Below, piece after piece: positions 1-8,340 of a stretch of DNA of 46,417 nucleotides. Made by a program: the position numbers and the translations under genes. Under the pieces are notes generated by a model, which was given only the letters and a program-made list of their open reading frames with translations, searched no databases and was not told the origin of the DNA. The DNA is from UBA5399 sp964592125 (lineage in GTDB: Bacteria > Bacillota > Clostridia > Christensenellales > Christensenellaceae): the NCBI GenBank assembly GCA_964592125.1, contig CAZQBV010000009.1, positions 1 through 46,417 of the forward strand, written 5' to 3'. Numbering within the stretch: the first letter of the stretch is position 1; each line of letters begins with the position of its first letter.

Positions 1-65
1 GTTGCAGTAAAAGAATCCTAGGCCACTTTTGGCATAAGCAAGAAATACCCTATTAGGAGGATACC

Positions 66-1154
66 ATGAAGAAAATAACAAATGCACCTATGAAGTATGT
101 ACAGGACAAAGGAGAACTTTTTCGGCTCTACGAACATATCTCTATTTTGTGCAACAAGAAAGCACTGCTGTTGGTAGATCCTTTTGTATTGGAAACCTAT
201 GGCAGCAAAATTGAGTCTGGCTTTGTTGGCAAGCTGCCCATTCAGCTCACCCCGTTTGGCGGAGAAAGCAGCAAAAATGAAATCGACCGTGTAGTAGCGC
301 TGCAAAAACAAACACAATGCGACTTCATTGTGGGCATTGGCGGCGGTAAAACGCTGGATACTGCCAAGGCCGTTGGATATTATGCGGATTTGCCTGTTGC
401 GGTGGTTCCCACAGCAGCATCTTCGGACGCGCCATGCAGTGCGCTATCTGTGCTGTACAACGACGATGGCAGTTTTCATTCCTATCTTCCATTAAAAAGC
501 AGCCCAATGGTGCTGGTGGATACGCAAGTGGTTGCAGAAGCGCCTGCGCGTCTTTTTGCTGCAGGTATGGGCGATGCGCTGGCTACCTTTTACGAGGCGC
601 GCTCTTGCTATACCTCACGTTCCCTTACTGTTGCAGGTGGCACCTGCTCCCTTGCGGCACTTTCTTTGGCCTGCTCCTGTAGGGATAGCCTGTTTATGGA
701 TGGCTACAAGGCGCTGTTGGCTGTAGAGCAAAACACAGTAACGCAAGCTGTGGAAAATATCATTGAAACAAATATTTATTTAAGTGGCATTGGCTTTGAA
801 AGCGGTGGCCTTGCCGCGGCACACGCCTTGCACGATGGGTTGACTCTGCTAAAAGAGACGCACCCCATGCTGCATGGGGAAAAAGTGGCCTTTGGCACAT
901 TGGTACATCTGGTGTTGGAAAATGCGCCAGAGGACGAAATTGGTCAAGTGTTGTCATTTTGCAGAAGTATTGGCCTGCCCACCAATCTTGCTATGCTGGG
1001 TGTGGAAAACCCTTCTCCCGAAGACATTATGGCTGTGGCAATATCCAGCTGCGAGGCGGACAAGCCCATGCACAACATGCCCTTCCCCGTTACACCTGAG
1101 GATGTATATAGCGCCATCTTGGTGGCCGACAAGCTAGGGCAATCATTTTGTTAG
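66..1154 (+). CDS. gldA: Glycerol dehydrogenase-type polyol dehydrogenase (GldA family)
   Basis: A 362-residue member of the group III metal-dependent alcohol dehydrogenases, most like GldA, which oxidises glycerol or a related polyol to the ketone with NAD+ in the cytoplasm. The NAD-binding glycine motif GIGGGKTLDTAKA lies at residues 90-102 and the family sequence PTAASSDAPCSALSV at 115-129. Three metal ligands are visible: Asp170 (GMGDAL), His253 (AAHALHDG) and His270 (LHGEKVAFG), matching the Asp/His/His set of bacillary glycerol dehydrogenase. The start follows AGGAGG seven bases upstream. The gene converges on an FGGY kinase across a shared terminator, so a polyol-to-ketose step feeding a ketose kinase is plausible, but this is inference. 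Substrate could be glycerol, 1,2-propanediol or a longer polyol. No gene is identifiable in the 65 bases before it. Confidence 0.87.
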   Translation: MKKITNAPMKYVQDKGELFRLYEHISILCNKKALLLVDPFVLETYGSKIESGFVGKLPIQLTPFGGESSKNEIDRVVALQKQTQCDFIVGIGGGKTLDTAKAVGYYADLPVAVVPTAASSDAPCSALSVLYNDDGSFHSYLPLKSSPMVLVDTQVVAEAPARLFAAGMGDALATFYEARSCYTSRSLTVAGGTCSLAALSLACSCRDSLFMDGYKALLAVEQNTVTQAVENIIETNIYLSGIGFESGGLAAAHALHDGLTLLKETHPMLHGEKVAFGTLVHLVLENAPEDEIGQVLSFCRSIGLPTNLAMLGVENPSPEDIMAVAISSCEADKPMHNMPFPVTPEDVYSAILVADKLGQSFC

Positions 1155-1167
1155 ATTCCTACCCAAT

Positions 1168-1205
1168 ACCAGAGCCTCGGCTTGCCTGAAGCTCTGGTTA
1201 TTTTT
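1168..1205 (+). terminator. Rho-independent terminator after gldA
   Basis: An 8-bp stem, ACCAGAGC (1168-1175) with GCTCTGGT (1191-1198), is followed by TATTTTTC on the plus strand. The right arm overlaps the stop codon of the convergent kinase (1198-1200), so the two genes meet with essentially no spacer. Confidence 0.75.
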
Positions 1206-2751
1206 CTCTGCATTTCTCCAATAGCTTTGCCAGTACTGGGTACTGGCTTTTCACGCCACCATACACTTCTTTGTAGATGCCAAAAAGCTCCATGTATATC
1301 TCATGGTTTGCCAGATTGGGCTCGTTTATATCTGTATACTCGCCCGTCCAATCGCTCACCACAGAATAGTCTTTAAACACACCCGACCCCACACCTGCTA
1401 TAATCGCATTTCCAAAAGGCGCTCCCGCACCAGATTCCATTCGCGCCACAGGCACGCCAAATACATCTGCCACAATCTGCCGCCACAGGTCACTTTTCGC
1501 GCCACCCTCCCCCACAATCAATGGCGGGTTGGCACGCACTCCACTCTCTTGAAAGAACATATAGTTATCATACAGTGCCAGCACAGCGCCCTCCATTAGC
1601 GCACGCAAAAAGTGCCCTCTGGTATGTGCCAAAGACATTCCAAAAATAACCGCCCGCGCTTGCGGGTCCCAAATGGGGGTACGCTCTCCACTGAAATAGG
1701 GTATCACCACCAGGCCATCCGATCCCACCGGAGCAGAAGCTGCCTCTATGTTCATAATGTCGTATACATCCACGCCAATTGTACTTGCAAACTGTTTTTC
1801 GTATTGTGCAAAAGTATCTCTAAAATAACGCGTTACAGACCCAAAGGCTATTGTGGCGCCTACCGATGCGAACATCCGGTTGGAATACGCCGCGTGTCTC
1901 ATATTTATCATGTTCCATGCAAATTTTGCATCTTCATGAATAGCGCCCATGCAACCAGCCGTACCCATGGTCAGCGACCAATCTCCATCACTTATAGCAC
2001 CACCTGCCAGATAGCCTGCTGTAGAATCCACAGCGCCTGCCATCACCGGCGTTCCCTTTTTCAGTCCAGTACGCGCAGCAGCTTCCACTGTCACTTCGCC
2101 AATTATTTTGTCGCATTCATAAATATCCGGCATAATCTCCGGGTCTATTCCAATTTCCTCCAGCATATCTCTGTCCCAGTCATCTTTACGTATGTCGTAT
2201 GCAATGCCAATCAGCGCCGCATTGTTACTGTCTGTAACTGCTTTTCCCGTTAGCTTCATTGCTGGGTAATCCGCAGCGGTTTGCAACTTGTAGGTTTTTT
2301 TATACAGCTCTGGGCGATTGTTTTTCTCCCATAGCAGCTTTACCGTTCCATAGTAAGGGTCTATGGGGTTGGCACTCACGTCAAACACCCTTTGCGATCC
2401 TATTTTTTCTTTCAACCAGTCACTTTCCGCTACTCCCCTACGATCCATCCAAATGTGTGAATACTGCATTGGTTTCAAGTCTTTATCCACCAGAATACAT
2501 CCTGGCGATAGTGCACTAATGCTAACTCCTTTTATTGCCGCAGCATCAATGCCCGCTTTGTCTATCGAAACCTTTATGGTATCTGCGGCAGCATTCCAAT
2601 AATCATCGGGGTTATGCTCTGCCCATGCGGGGCGCGGGGTATACAGCTTATATTCAATATAGTGGCTTCCCAGTATATTGCCTTCCTCATCAATCACTAC
2701 AGATTTGGTACCGCTTGTACCCACATCGCATCCAACCAAATAACTTGCCAT
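1198..2751 (-). CDS. FGGY-family carbohydrate kinase, xylulokinase-like
   Basis: A 517-residue two-domain FGGY kinase that phosphorylates a ketose or polyol with ATP. The N-terminal phosphate loop DVGTSGTKS is at residues 9-17, the presumed catalytic base is Asp242 in AGAVDSTAG, and the C-terminal domain carries PYFSGERTPIWDP and the GEGGAKSDLW nucleotide-binding motif near residue 415. Length and motif spacing fit xylulokinase (XylB) and its many uncharacterised relatives; specificity within FGGY kinases cannot be assigned by eye. The ATG is preceded by GGAAAGGG at about 11 bases. It converges with the GldA-type dehydrogenase and lies in the same island as a second FGGY kinase and a SorC regulator. 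An imperfect inverted repeat lies about 150-180 bases upstream (2902-2929). Confidence 0.85.
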   Translation of the reverse strand: MASYLVGCDVGTSGTKSVVIDEEGNILGSHYIEYKLYTPRPAWAEHNPDDYWNAAADTIKVSIDKAGIDAAAIKGVSISALSPGCILVDKDLKPMQYSHIWMDRRGVAESDWLKEKIGSQRVFDVSANPIDPYYGTVKLLWEKNNRPELYKKTYKLQTAADYPAMKLTGKAVTDSNNAALIGIAYDIRKDDWDRDMLEEIGIDPEIMPDIYECDKIIGEVTVEAAARTGLKKGTPVMAGAVDSTAGYLAGGAISDGDWSLTMGTAGCMGAIHEDAKFAWNMINMRHAAYSNRMFASVGATIAFGSVTRYFRDTFAQYEKQFASTIGVDVYDIMNIEAASAPVGSDGLVVIPYFSGERTPIWDPQARAVIFGMSLAHTRGHFLRALMEGAVLALYDNYMFFQESGVRANPPLIVGEGGAKSDLWRQIVADVFGVPVARMESGAGAPFGNAIIAGVGSGVFKDYSVVSDWTGEYTDINEPNLANHEIYMELFGIYKEVYGGVKSQYPVLAKLLEKCREK

Positions 2752-2901
2752 AACACTTTTTCCCTTTCCAGTATGTAATCACCGTACTATCTCATCCCAT
2801 CATTTTTCGCAAATACACCACGAATCAAGGTGCAATTTCCAAATGGTTGCACAAACCTAAGTTTCTATATTCTTTATTTTTTATCACGCTAAATTGAGTA
2901 G

Positions 2902-2929
2902 ATGTAAAGTGTTTCTTCACAATTTACAT
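2902..2929. promoter_or_regulatory. Imperfect inverted repeat upstream of FGGY kinase
   Basis: ATGTAAA-g-TGT (2902-2912) pairs with ACA-a-TTTACAT (2919-2929), a 10-of-11 symmetric site in the spacer between the minus-strand kinase and the plus-strand lipoprotein. It could be an operator. No U-run follows on either strand, so a terminator is unlikely. The rest of the 2752-3215 spacer is AT-rich and holds a short pyrimidine tract made of repeated TCTATTT units near 3027-3050 and the hairpin repeat described separately. Confidence 0.35.
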
Positions 2930-3061
2930 TATGACACCCACTCATCTGGAATGCAATAGCCCATTTTCATTACACTCAGCTTACTTCCCTCCCTTGTCAC
3001 GCAAGAACATATTCAGTCTACCTCTTTCTATTTTCTATTTTCTATTTTTTAGAAACTTATG

Positions 3062-3150
3062 CCTCAAAAATAACATGTCATTTTCGCGCATCATTTTATG
3101 CGACAATAGAAACGCCTTTTTAGAGTTTTCTATCAGTGTTTTGTATTACA
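3062..3150. repeat. Hairpin repeat, copy A
   Basis: This stretch aligns without gaps to 24922-25010 (offset 21860), about 70 identical positions of 90 counted by eye. It contains a palindromic core around ACATGTCATTTT, a small hairpin CGCAT/ATGCG (about 3088-3102) and a hairpin ATAGAAA/TTTCTAT (3106-3133) followed by CAGTGTTTTGTATTA. Copy A lies between two divergent genes, an FGGY kinase and a lipoprotein. The repetition plus preserved hairpins suggests a short non-autonomous element or a mobile structured repeat family. Confidence 0.65.
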
Positions 3151-3215
3151 GTATTGATTATTCTATCGAATATTGTTTATTATTTATATAACAATACTAT
3201 CAATAGGAGAATGAA

Positions 3216-4025
3216 ATGAAAAACACAAGAACAGCAATTGTTATTTCCATTGCACTGGTATGCATGCTATTATTAAGCGCATGCGCGCCTGCAAGCAGCC
3301 CCGCCTCTACCCAGCCTTCAGCGGAATCGGCCACCGCTACTGTTACAGCTACCCAGCCCCCAGCCGCCACAGAAGAGCCAAGTGCAGCAGTCTCTGAAGC
3401 GCCCTCACCAACGGTGTCAGAAACTGTTTTGCCCAGTGCGCCTTCCGAAGATATAGTTGCGCAACCATTCCTTGCCACGCTAACAGTAACAGGCGAAATA
3501 ACAGAAGTAATGGATCAGACCGATCAAATTAGAGTTGTCAGTGATAATGAAATGGACAGCATGGATGAAGTGACAGTAAATATGCCAGATGAAATAATTG
3601 TGTACGACGCAAAAGCCGACAGGTTTGTTGATTACGATACATTAAAAGTGGGAGATCGCGTTCAAGTTACCATCAGTGGATTGATGACAAAATCCATGCC
3701 CCCCATATCCAACGGTTTTTTAATCGTTACAAATCTTTCGGAAGATGGGTTGGGCTTGCCTATTTACACCAAAGCGGAAGAGGTTACTATAAATGAAGAT
3801 GGTTCTGCTGCTGTGCTAAACCAGAACAAAGATACCATCGTTACCATTCCGTCAGATATGATGTTAGCGGTTCTAGATTACGAAGGCGAAAAGGAAGCGA
3901 ACGATATCCAACCCGCGCAGATAAAGCAGGGAGATGTACTTTTGGTATGGTACGATTTTGTCGCAATGAGTATGCCCGCACAGGCCACCGCTACAAAAGC
4001 GATGTTAATCGTTCAAGACGTATAA
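3216..4025 (+). CDS. Putative lipoprotein of unknown function
   Basis: A 269-residue protein I do not recognise. It starts with a lipoprotein signal peptide: basic start, hydrophobic stretch to about residue 20, and lipobox LLSAC with the lipidated Cys near residue 23. Residues 25-80 form a low-complexity Pro/Ser/Thr/Ala linker typical of a cell-wall-spanning tether. The remainder (about 85-269) is beta-rich by appearance and contains two similar segments around ITEVMDQTDQIRVV and AVLNQNKDTIVTIP, each followed by an acidic, hydrophobic alternation. The ATG at 3216 follows GGAGA; an upstream ATG at 3211 is closed at once by TGA. A strong terminator follows. It sits alone between two kinases and may be unrelated to sugar metabolism. 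Confidence 0.75.
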   Translation: MKNTRTAIVISIALVCMLLLSACAPASSPASTQPSAESATATVTATQPPAATEEPSAAVSEAPSPTVSETVLPSAPSEDIVAQPFLATLTVTGEITEVMDQTDQIRVVSDNEMDSMDEVTVNMPDEIIVYDAKADRFVDYDTLKVGDRVQVTISGLMTKSMPPISNGFLIVTNLSEDGLGLPIYTKAEEVTINEDGSAAVLNQNKDTIVTIPSDMMLAVLDYEGEKEANDIQPAQIKQGDVLLVWYDFVAMSMPAQATATKAMLIVQDV

Positions 4026-4041
4026 TATAATTGTATAATCA

Positions 4042-4083
4042 AACACCCCCTGCTTCGATTCCATCGACTCAGGGGGTGTTTTG
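4042..4083 (+). terminator. Rho-independent terminator after lipoprotein
   Basis: Perfect 10-bp stem AACACCCCCT (4042-4051) with AGGGGGTGTT (4071-4080), followed by TTTT-like sequence on the plus strand. The left arm does not give a comparable T-run in the other direction. Confidence 0.85.
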
Positions 4084-4170
4084 CATTCTCATTTTCGCTC
4101 CAACGGGTTTTTTCAATTTTCCCCACAGCTTCAATTGCAGCGGGTACTCATTGCATCTGCAAACTCAGTA

Positions 4171-5715
4171 TTATGCCAGTCCATTCAGCGCTTGTATCCG
4201 CTTGTAATAGTCCCGCAGCTCCACTATATATTTTGCATATAGTTCTTTAAATGGCAGGTAGGTTTCACGCATTCCGGGGTTGGGTGTATATTCTTGTTTA
4301 ATGCCCACATGAGCCTTGGCCGTTTCTTTCAAATCTCCGAATACGCCTATTGCATTGCCCGCCAGCAACGCCGCTGCCCAGGTTGCCACATCATCCCTAT
4401 CCAGCACTTGATAGGTCTTCCCTGTCACATCCGCATTCATTTGCAGCCAGAATGGTGATTTTGCGCCACCGCCCACCGTTTTTACTTTTTGCGGCATCGC
4501 ATTGTATTCGGGATAATGCTTCTCTATACGATTAAATGACAATTCAAAGTCAAAGGTTAGGCTTTCCAGCAAAGCCCTATAGAAATGTTCTTTCTTGTGG
4601 CTCCAGTCGTGCCCCATCCACATGCCTCGCAAAGAGCCATCTATAGGCATTGCACTTCCCGACAACAGGCCAATTGCCATCAATCCGTTAGAGCCGGGGG
4701 GAATCACTTCCATTTTCTTCTCAATCTCTTTAAACGCTTCGGAAAGCTTTTGTCCCTCTTGCCTCACAAATGTGTTGATAAACCAATCCAGCGTAATGCC
4801 GGAACCCGTTACAAATTTTGTTACATAAAAACCACCTGGAACAGGCGAAGGTAAGCAATCGTACCTGCCTTGCTCCGTATCTGGGCGGTATTCTTGCACA
4901 CACTTATGAATGGCACCATAGGAGCTCGCCTCAAAGTTCATATCCGCTGTGTCTACAATTGCCGAGCCCAAGCAACCTGCCGCTTTGTCACCAGCGCCAG
5001 AAACCAAGGCAATGCCGCTTTTCAGGCCGGTAACCTGCGCAATTTTTGGGGATAGCTTGCCACAAATAAAGTTGGAATTCACTATTTTAGGCAAATATTT
5101 TTTATCCAGCCCAATGGCATCACATATGGTATCCGACCATACGCCCTTGTTGATATCCGAAAGGCCTGTCCATGTGGTATAGGTGGTGTCTATCACGGCA
5201 TCTTCTATATCCACATCGCCCAGTTGCCCAATAAGGTAACCGCTTATCATAAGGTATTTGGCAATTTTTTTGCTTTCTGTAGGAAATTCGTTCTTGAACC
5301 ATTCATATTTTGGCGCCATCTGCGGGAAGTTGGTAGCGCTAATTTCTAAAAACTGCTTTTTCAGCTGACCCATTTGCTTTTCCGCATAAGGCATATATCT
5401 GCTATCCAAAGAGCATGACCAAGTGGTAACATCGTTCCAGTCTTTGTCCACACCCATAAAGCCAGACATTTGGCCAGTAAACGCAATGGCTTCCACATCC
5501 TTTGCCCGCTCGCCCAATTCCTCACAAACCTTCTTTATGCAGGCAACCGCTGATTCCACAAAAAATTCACCCTTTTGCAAAAACACACCCGGGCTGGGTC
5601 TTTCATCTTTTACCGATTCCATTGCAACCGCAATACATGTGCTTTTCGTATCATACACAGCGGCTTTAATAAAGCTGGTTCCCAAATCCAATGACATCAA
5701 CAATGTTTTTTCCAT
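4171..5715 (-). CDS. FGGY-family carbohydrate kinase
   Basis: About 514 residues, cytoplasmic ATP-dependent sugar or polyol kinase. The phosphate loop SLDLGTSFIKA is at the N-terminus, the presumed catalytic Asp lies in SGAGDKAAG near residue 243, and GGGAKSPFWLQMNADV forms the C-terminal nucleotide motif. It is clearly diverged from the kinase at 1198-2751, for instance in the segment GYLIGQLGDVDIEDA, so the two are unlikely to be recent duplicates. The ATG at 5715 gives the usual FGGY start; a TTG at 5724 in the same frame sits closer to an AGAGGAG site and may be the true start. It follows the SorC-type regulator on the same strand after about 66-75 bases, which suggests one operon under that regulator. 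The natural substrate is not readable from sequence. Confidence 0.83.
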   Translation of the reverse strand: MEKTLLMSLDLGTSFIKAAVYDTKSTCIAVAMESVKDERPSPGVFLQKGEFFVESAVACIKKVCEELGERAKDVEAIAFTGQMSGFMGVDKDWNDVTTWSCSLDSRYMPYAEKQMGQLKKQFLEISATNFPQMAPKYEWFKNEFPTESKKIAKYLMISGYLIGQLGDVDIEDAVIDTTYTTWTGLSDINKGVWSDTICDAIGLDKKYLPKIVNSNFICGKLSPKIAQVTGLKSGIALVSGAGDKAAGCLGSAIVDTADMNFEASSYGAIHKCVQEYRPDTEQGRYDCLPSPVPGGFYVTKFVTGSGITLDWFINTFVRQEGQKLSEAFKEIEKKMEVIPPGSNGLMAIGLLSGSAMPIDGSLRGMWMGHDWSHKKEHFYRALLESLTFDFELSFNRIEKHYPEYNAMPQKVKTVGGGAKSPFWLQMNADVTGKTYQVLDRDDVATWAAALLAGNAIGVFGDLKETAKAHVGIKQEYTPNPGMRETYLPFKELYAKYIVELRDYYKRIQALNGLA

Positions 5716-5790
5716 CTTCCCCAATACTCTCCTCTCAATTCAAACCATTATATCGCTTTTTATTCAACTTGCATTCAATACTATAGCTGT

Positions 5791-6858
5791 TTATACGCCA
5801 TCCAACATGTCCACAACCGCTTTGGCAGTGTATTCATCTGTGTACAGCATGTTGATAAATCCTCCGCGCAACGCCCCTAAAATAGCACGCACCTTGTGGT
5901 TACCTACAGCAATGCCCACCCTAATCTCTTTTTTGCGCAACTCGTTCAAATCCAGCCCTATGGTACGCTGGGCAATTGCCTCACTTACTTGATCTCCATC
6001 TATATTATAATAGCGCCCAGCAATATCCCCCACTGCCCCCAGCTCCATAAACATATCATACTCTGCCTTGGTATAGGCATTGCGCTGCATCAGCACAGTT
6101 TGCGGCGAAACCCCGCCAATGCTAATCACGGCAATTCGCGAACTGCGAATCATCTCCATAATTTTTTTTATATGTGTATCTTCTCTCAAAAGATCGGCAT
6201 TCTCTTTGCTATCTAAAAGCAGCGGTGCCGGCAATATGTACCCTCTTGCGTTAAAGTGTTTGGCCAAACGCTCTACATTTTGGCTGGATTTCAGCGAAAC
6301 AATATCCCCCGCCAGCGAACCATTCATCAGCACCACTTTAGAACATTTCCGTGCTGCCCCTCCCATATTCTCCAGCGCTCCTGCCAGCATATCCATAGTG
6401 GTTCCCCAGCTTATACTCAAAATATCTTCCGGACGAATCATTTTCATCACATCTTCGGCCACTGTTTTTATGGTGTCCTTCAGCTCTGTATTGCCAGCGT
6501 ACATGGGCAATATAAATACTTTTTCCAACGAAAAACGGCTTTTCAAGTCATCTTCCAATGCCCGCACAGATTCCACTGGGTAATTGATATGATAGGTAAC
6601 AAAGTCATTTTCCACAGCCTTTTTTATCAGCCTGCATACAGAAGATTTGGAAATAAATTCTTCCCGTGCAATTTGTTCCTGTGTCATGCCCAATTCATAG
6701 TATTTTTTTATTACACCAATCATTAGATTCAGTTCTTTTCCAACAATTTCCTTAGACAAATCATCGCCTACTTTATCATAAATTCTAATATACACAATAT
6801 CGCAAAAAAGCTCAATCGTCAAATGGCTTCCTACTTTATATCGCACAAAGCTTTTCAT
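5791..6858 (-). CDS. SorC-family sugar-binding transcriptional regulator
   Basis: A DNA-binding regulator that in this family senses a phosphorylated sugar. The helix-turn-helix is in IKKYYELGMTQEQIA through SKSSVCRLIKKA, and the C-terminal sugar-binding domain shows LSISWGTTMDMLAGAL and the glycine-rich VISIGGVSP segment. With the ATG at 6858 (AAAGG eight bases upstream) the protein has 355 residues, about 40 more than usual for the family because about 45 residues precede the helix-turn-helix. A second ATG at 6723 would give a more standard length but has a weak ribosome site. It lies directly upstream of an FGGY kinase and divergent from an iron alcohol dehydrogenase, so it probably controls both. 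Confidence 0.82.
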   Translation of the reverse strand: MKSFVRYKVGSHLTIELFCDIVYIRIYDKVGDDLSKEIVGKELNLMIGVIKKYYELGMTQEQIAREEFISKSSVCRLIKKAVENDFVTYHINYPVESVRALEDDLKSRFSLEKVFILPMYAGNTELKDTIKTVAEDVMKMIRPEDILSISWGTTMDMLAGALENMGGAARKCSKVVLMNGSLAGDIVSLKSSQNVERLAKHFNARGYILPAPLLLDSKENADLLREDTHIKKIMEMIRSSRIAVISIGGVSPQTVLMQRNAYTKAEYDMFMELGAVGDIAGRYYNIDGDQVSEAIAQRTIGLDLNELRKKEIRVGIAVGNHKVRAILGALRGGFINMLYTDEYTAKAVVDMLDGV

Positions 6859-6969
6859 CAAAATGCCTTTCAAACAGAGTCGTTGAAACATATTTCAATT
6901 AAGAAGGTAGTTTTTTTCACTATTTCGCCATTTTTTCTCTTTTCACTTCTATATCCCTATTTATTGTGC

Positions 6970-7000
6970 ATTGCTATTGCATAAAGAAACAATTGCTATT
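6970..7000. promoter_or_regulatory. Candidate operator: direct repeats ATTGCTATT
   Basis: The 9-mer ATTGCTATT occurs at 6970-6978 and 6992-7000, 22 bases apart start to start, about two helical turns. The first copy is also framed by TGCA on both sides (6968-6982). The site lies in the divergent spacer between the SorC-type regulator and the alcohol dehydrogenase, directly before the dehydrogenase start, which is where a SorC-type protein would be expected to bind. Confidence 0.45.
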
Positions 7001-7005
7001 AAGAT

Positions 7006-8226
7006 ATGGAGAGTGAAAGTTTTAAATTTATCATAGAATGGAGTGTTGGTATTTTGCCAAGATTTACAGTACCCAGAGATATTTTTTTTGGAAAAGACGC
7101 TATTTTAGAGCTTAAAAACCTCAATTATTACAAACGTCCATTTATTGTTGCGGATGATGCAATGGTAAAGCTGGGATGGATGGATATGTTAATGCGCATT
7201 TTAACGGAAGCAGGCATGGAAAACATCGCTTGTTTTACAGATGTTGAGGCCGAACCTTCTGTTGAAACTGTTAAAAGGGGCGCACTGGCTATGGAGGCCA
7301 ACAGTTCGGACATTATCATTGCCATAGGGGGTGGCTCTGTTTTGGATGCTGCCAAAGCAATGTGGGTCTTCTACGAGCATCCCAGCCTTAGTTTCGAGGA
7401 TATACTAAACAAACCTTTGCCTCCGCTTCGCAAGAAGGCAATTATGGTGGCCATCCCCTCCACATCGGGCACAGGTAGCGAAGTTACCGCCTATTCGGTC
7501 ATTTCCGATCATGCTACCAAGCTAAAGTACCCCATTGCAGATTTTAACATCACGCCAGATATAGCCATTCTGGATAGTGACCTTACCACAACAATGCCTC
7601 CAAAACTAGTGGCTTATACGGGTATGGACGCATTAACACATGCCATAGAAGCCTATGTATCTTTAGAGCGCTCCCGCTTCACGCGCCCTCTTTCCATACA
7701 TGCTATTTCTATTATTGTGTCTTATCTGGAAGATTCTTTTGCAGGCGATATTGAAGCTCGGGAAGAAATTCACGTTGCTTCTTGCATGGCAGGCATTTCC
7801 TTTACCAATGCGCAGCTTGGTATTTGCCATTCCATTGCGCACAAAGCAGGCGGGCTGTTTGGCATTCCCCACGGCCTGTGCAACTCTATCCTGCTGCCAT
7901 ATGTAATAGAATACAACAAAAAGAACCACGCTGCCCTGCGACATTATGCCAATATTGCGCGCCGCATGGGTTATGATGGTGATAGAGATATGCATTTGGT
8001 GGTTTCACTGGTACGCGAAGTAAAAACATTGGCAGAAAATTTAAATTTACCACTTACTTTTGCAGATGCCGGTGTCAATGAGTTCAAGCTGCAAACGTTC
8101 CGCAAAGAAATTGCAGAGAATGCTTTTTCCGATCCATGCACACTCTCCAATCCGCGCGAAACTTCGCCAAGTGATTTAGAGAAAATTCTGGAATGTGCCT
8201 ACTACGGCAAAAAAGTGGTGTTCTAA
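7006..8226 (+). CDS. Iron-containing alcohol dehydrogenase, AdhE C-terminal-domain-like
   Basis: A 406-residue group III alcohol dehydrogenase that reduces a short aldehyde or oxidises an alcohol with NAD(H). The NAD motif IAIGGGSVLDAAKAMW is at residues 105-120, the signature PSTSGTGSEVT at 151-161, and the metal ligands are Asp208 and His212 (GMDALTHA), His275 (GICHSIAH) and His289 (GIPHGLCN). Segments such as FYEHPSLSFEDIL and the full ligand region look more like the alcohol dehydrogenase half of AdhE than like FucO or GldA. The start is uncertain: ATG 7006 lacks a clear ribosome site, and a TTG near residue 17 has GGAG upstream. It faces the SorC regulator across a repeat-bearing spacer. 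A role in disposing of an aldehyde made from the island's sugar is an inference. Confidence 0.85.
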   Translation: MESESFKFIIEWSVGILPRFTVPRDIFFGKDAILELKNLNYYKRPFIVADDAMVKLGWMDMLMRILTEAGMENIACFTDVEAEPSVETVKRGALAMEANSSDIIIAIGGGSVLDAAKAMWVFYEHPSLSFEDILNKPLPPLRKKAIMVAIPSTSGTGSEVTAYSVISDHATKLKYPIADFNITPDIAILDSDLTTTMPPKLVAYTGMDALTHAIEAYVSLERSRFTRPLSIHAISIIVSYLEDSFAGDIEAREEIHVASCMAGISFTNAQLGICHSIAHKAGGLFGIPHGLCNSILLPYVIEYNKKNHAALRHYANIARRMGYDGDRDMHLVVSLVREVKTLAENLNLPLTFADAGVNEFKLQTFRKEIAENAFSDPCTLSNPRETSPSDLEKILECAYYGKKVVF

Positions 8227-8265
8227 TAATATATCGCAGCAAAGGCTACGAGATATGCTGAATAC

Positions 8266-8306
8266 AAAAGGGCTGCGCTCCAATTCTTGCGGAGGCAGCC
8301 CTTTTT
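8266..8306. terminator. Bidirectional Rho-independent terminator
   Basis: AAAAGGGCTGC (8266-8276) pairs with GCAGCCCTTTT (8295-8305), with further pairing toward the loop. T-runs are present in both directions, so it ends the alcohol dehydrogenase and the convergent DUF4432 gene. Confidence 0.85.
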
Positions 8307-8340
8307 CTATTTCTATTTATACCTGTCTATTCCTGTCAAG

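Noticed and set aside
3..56. Open frame running in from the left edge and ending at TAG
   Set aside because: Only 17 codons are visible, with no recognisable ending of a known protein; too little to call a partial gene.
1612..2253. 213-codon plus-strand frame
   Set aside because: Lies wholly antisense to the FGGY kinase; His/Cys/Arg-rich composition typical of a complement shadow, no ribosome site.
2931..3191. 86-codon plus-strand frame in the kinase-lipoprotein spacer
   Set aside because: No ribosome site, and it crosses the hairpin repeat; Phe/Leu/Ser-rich composition of AT-rich non-coding DNA.
1198..5724. The two FGGY kinases as a recent tandem duplication
   Set aside because: Motif context and loop sequences differ throughout; they share only the general family signature.
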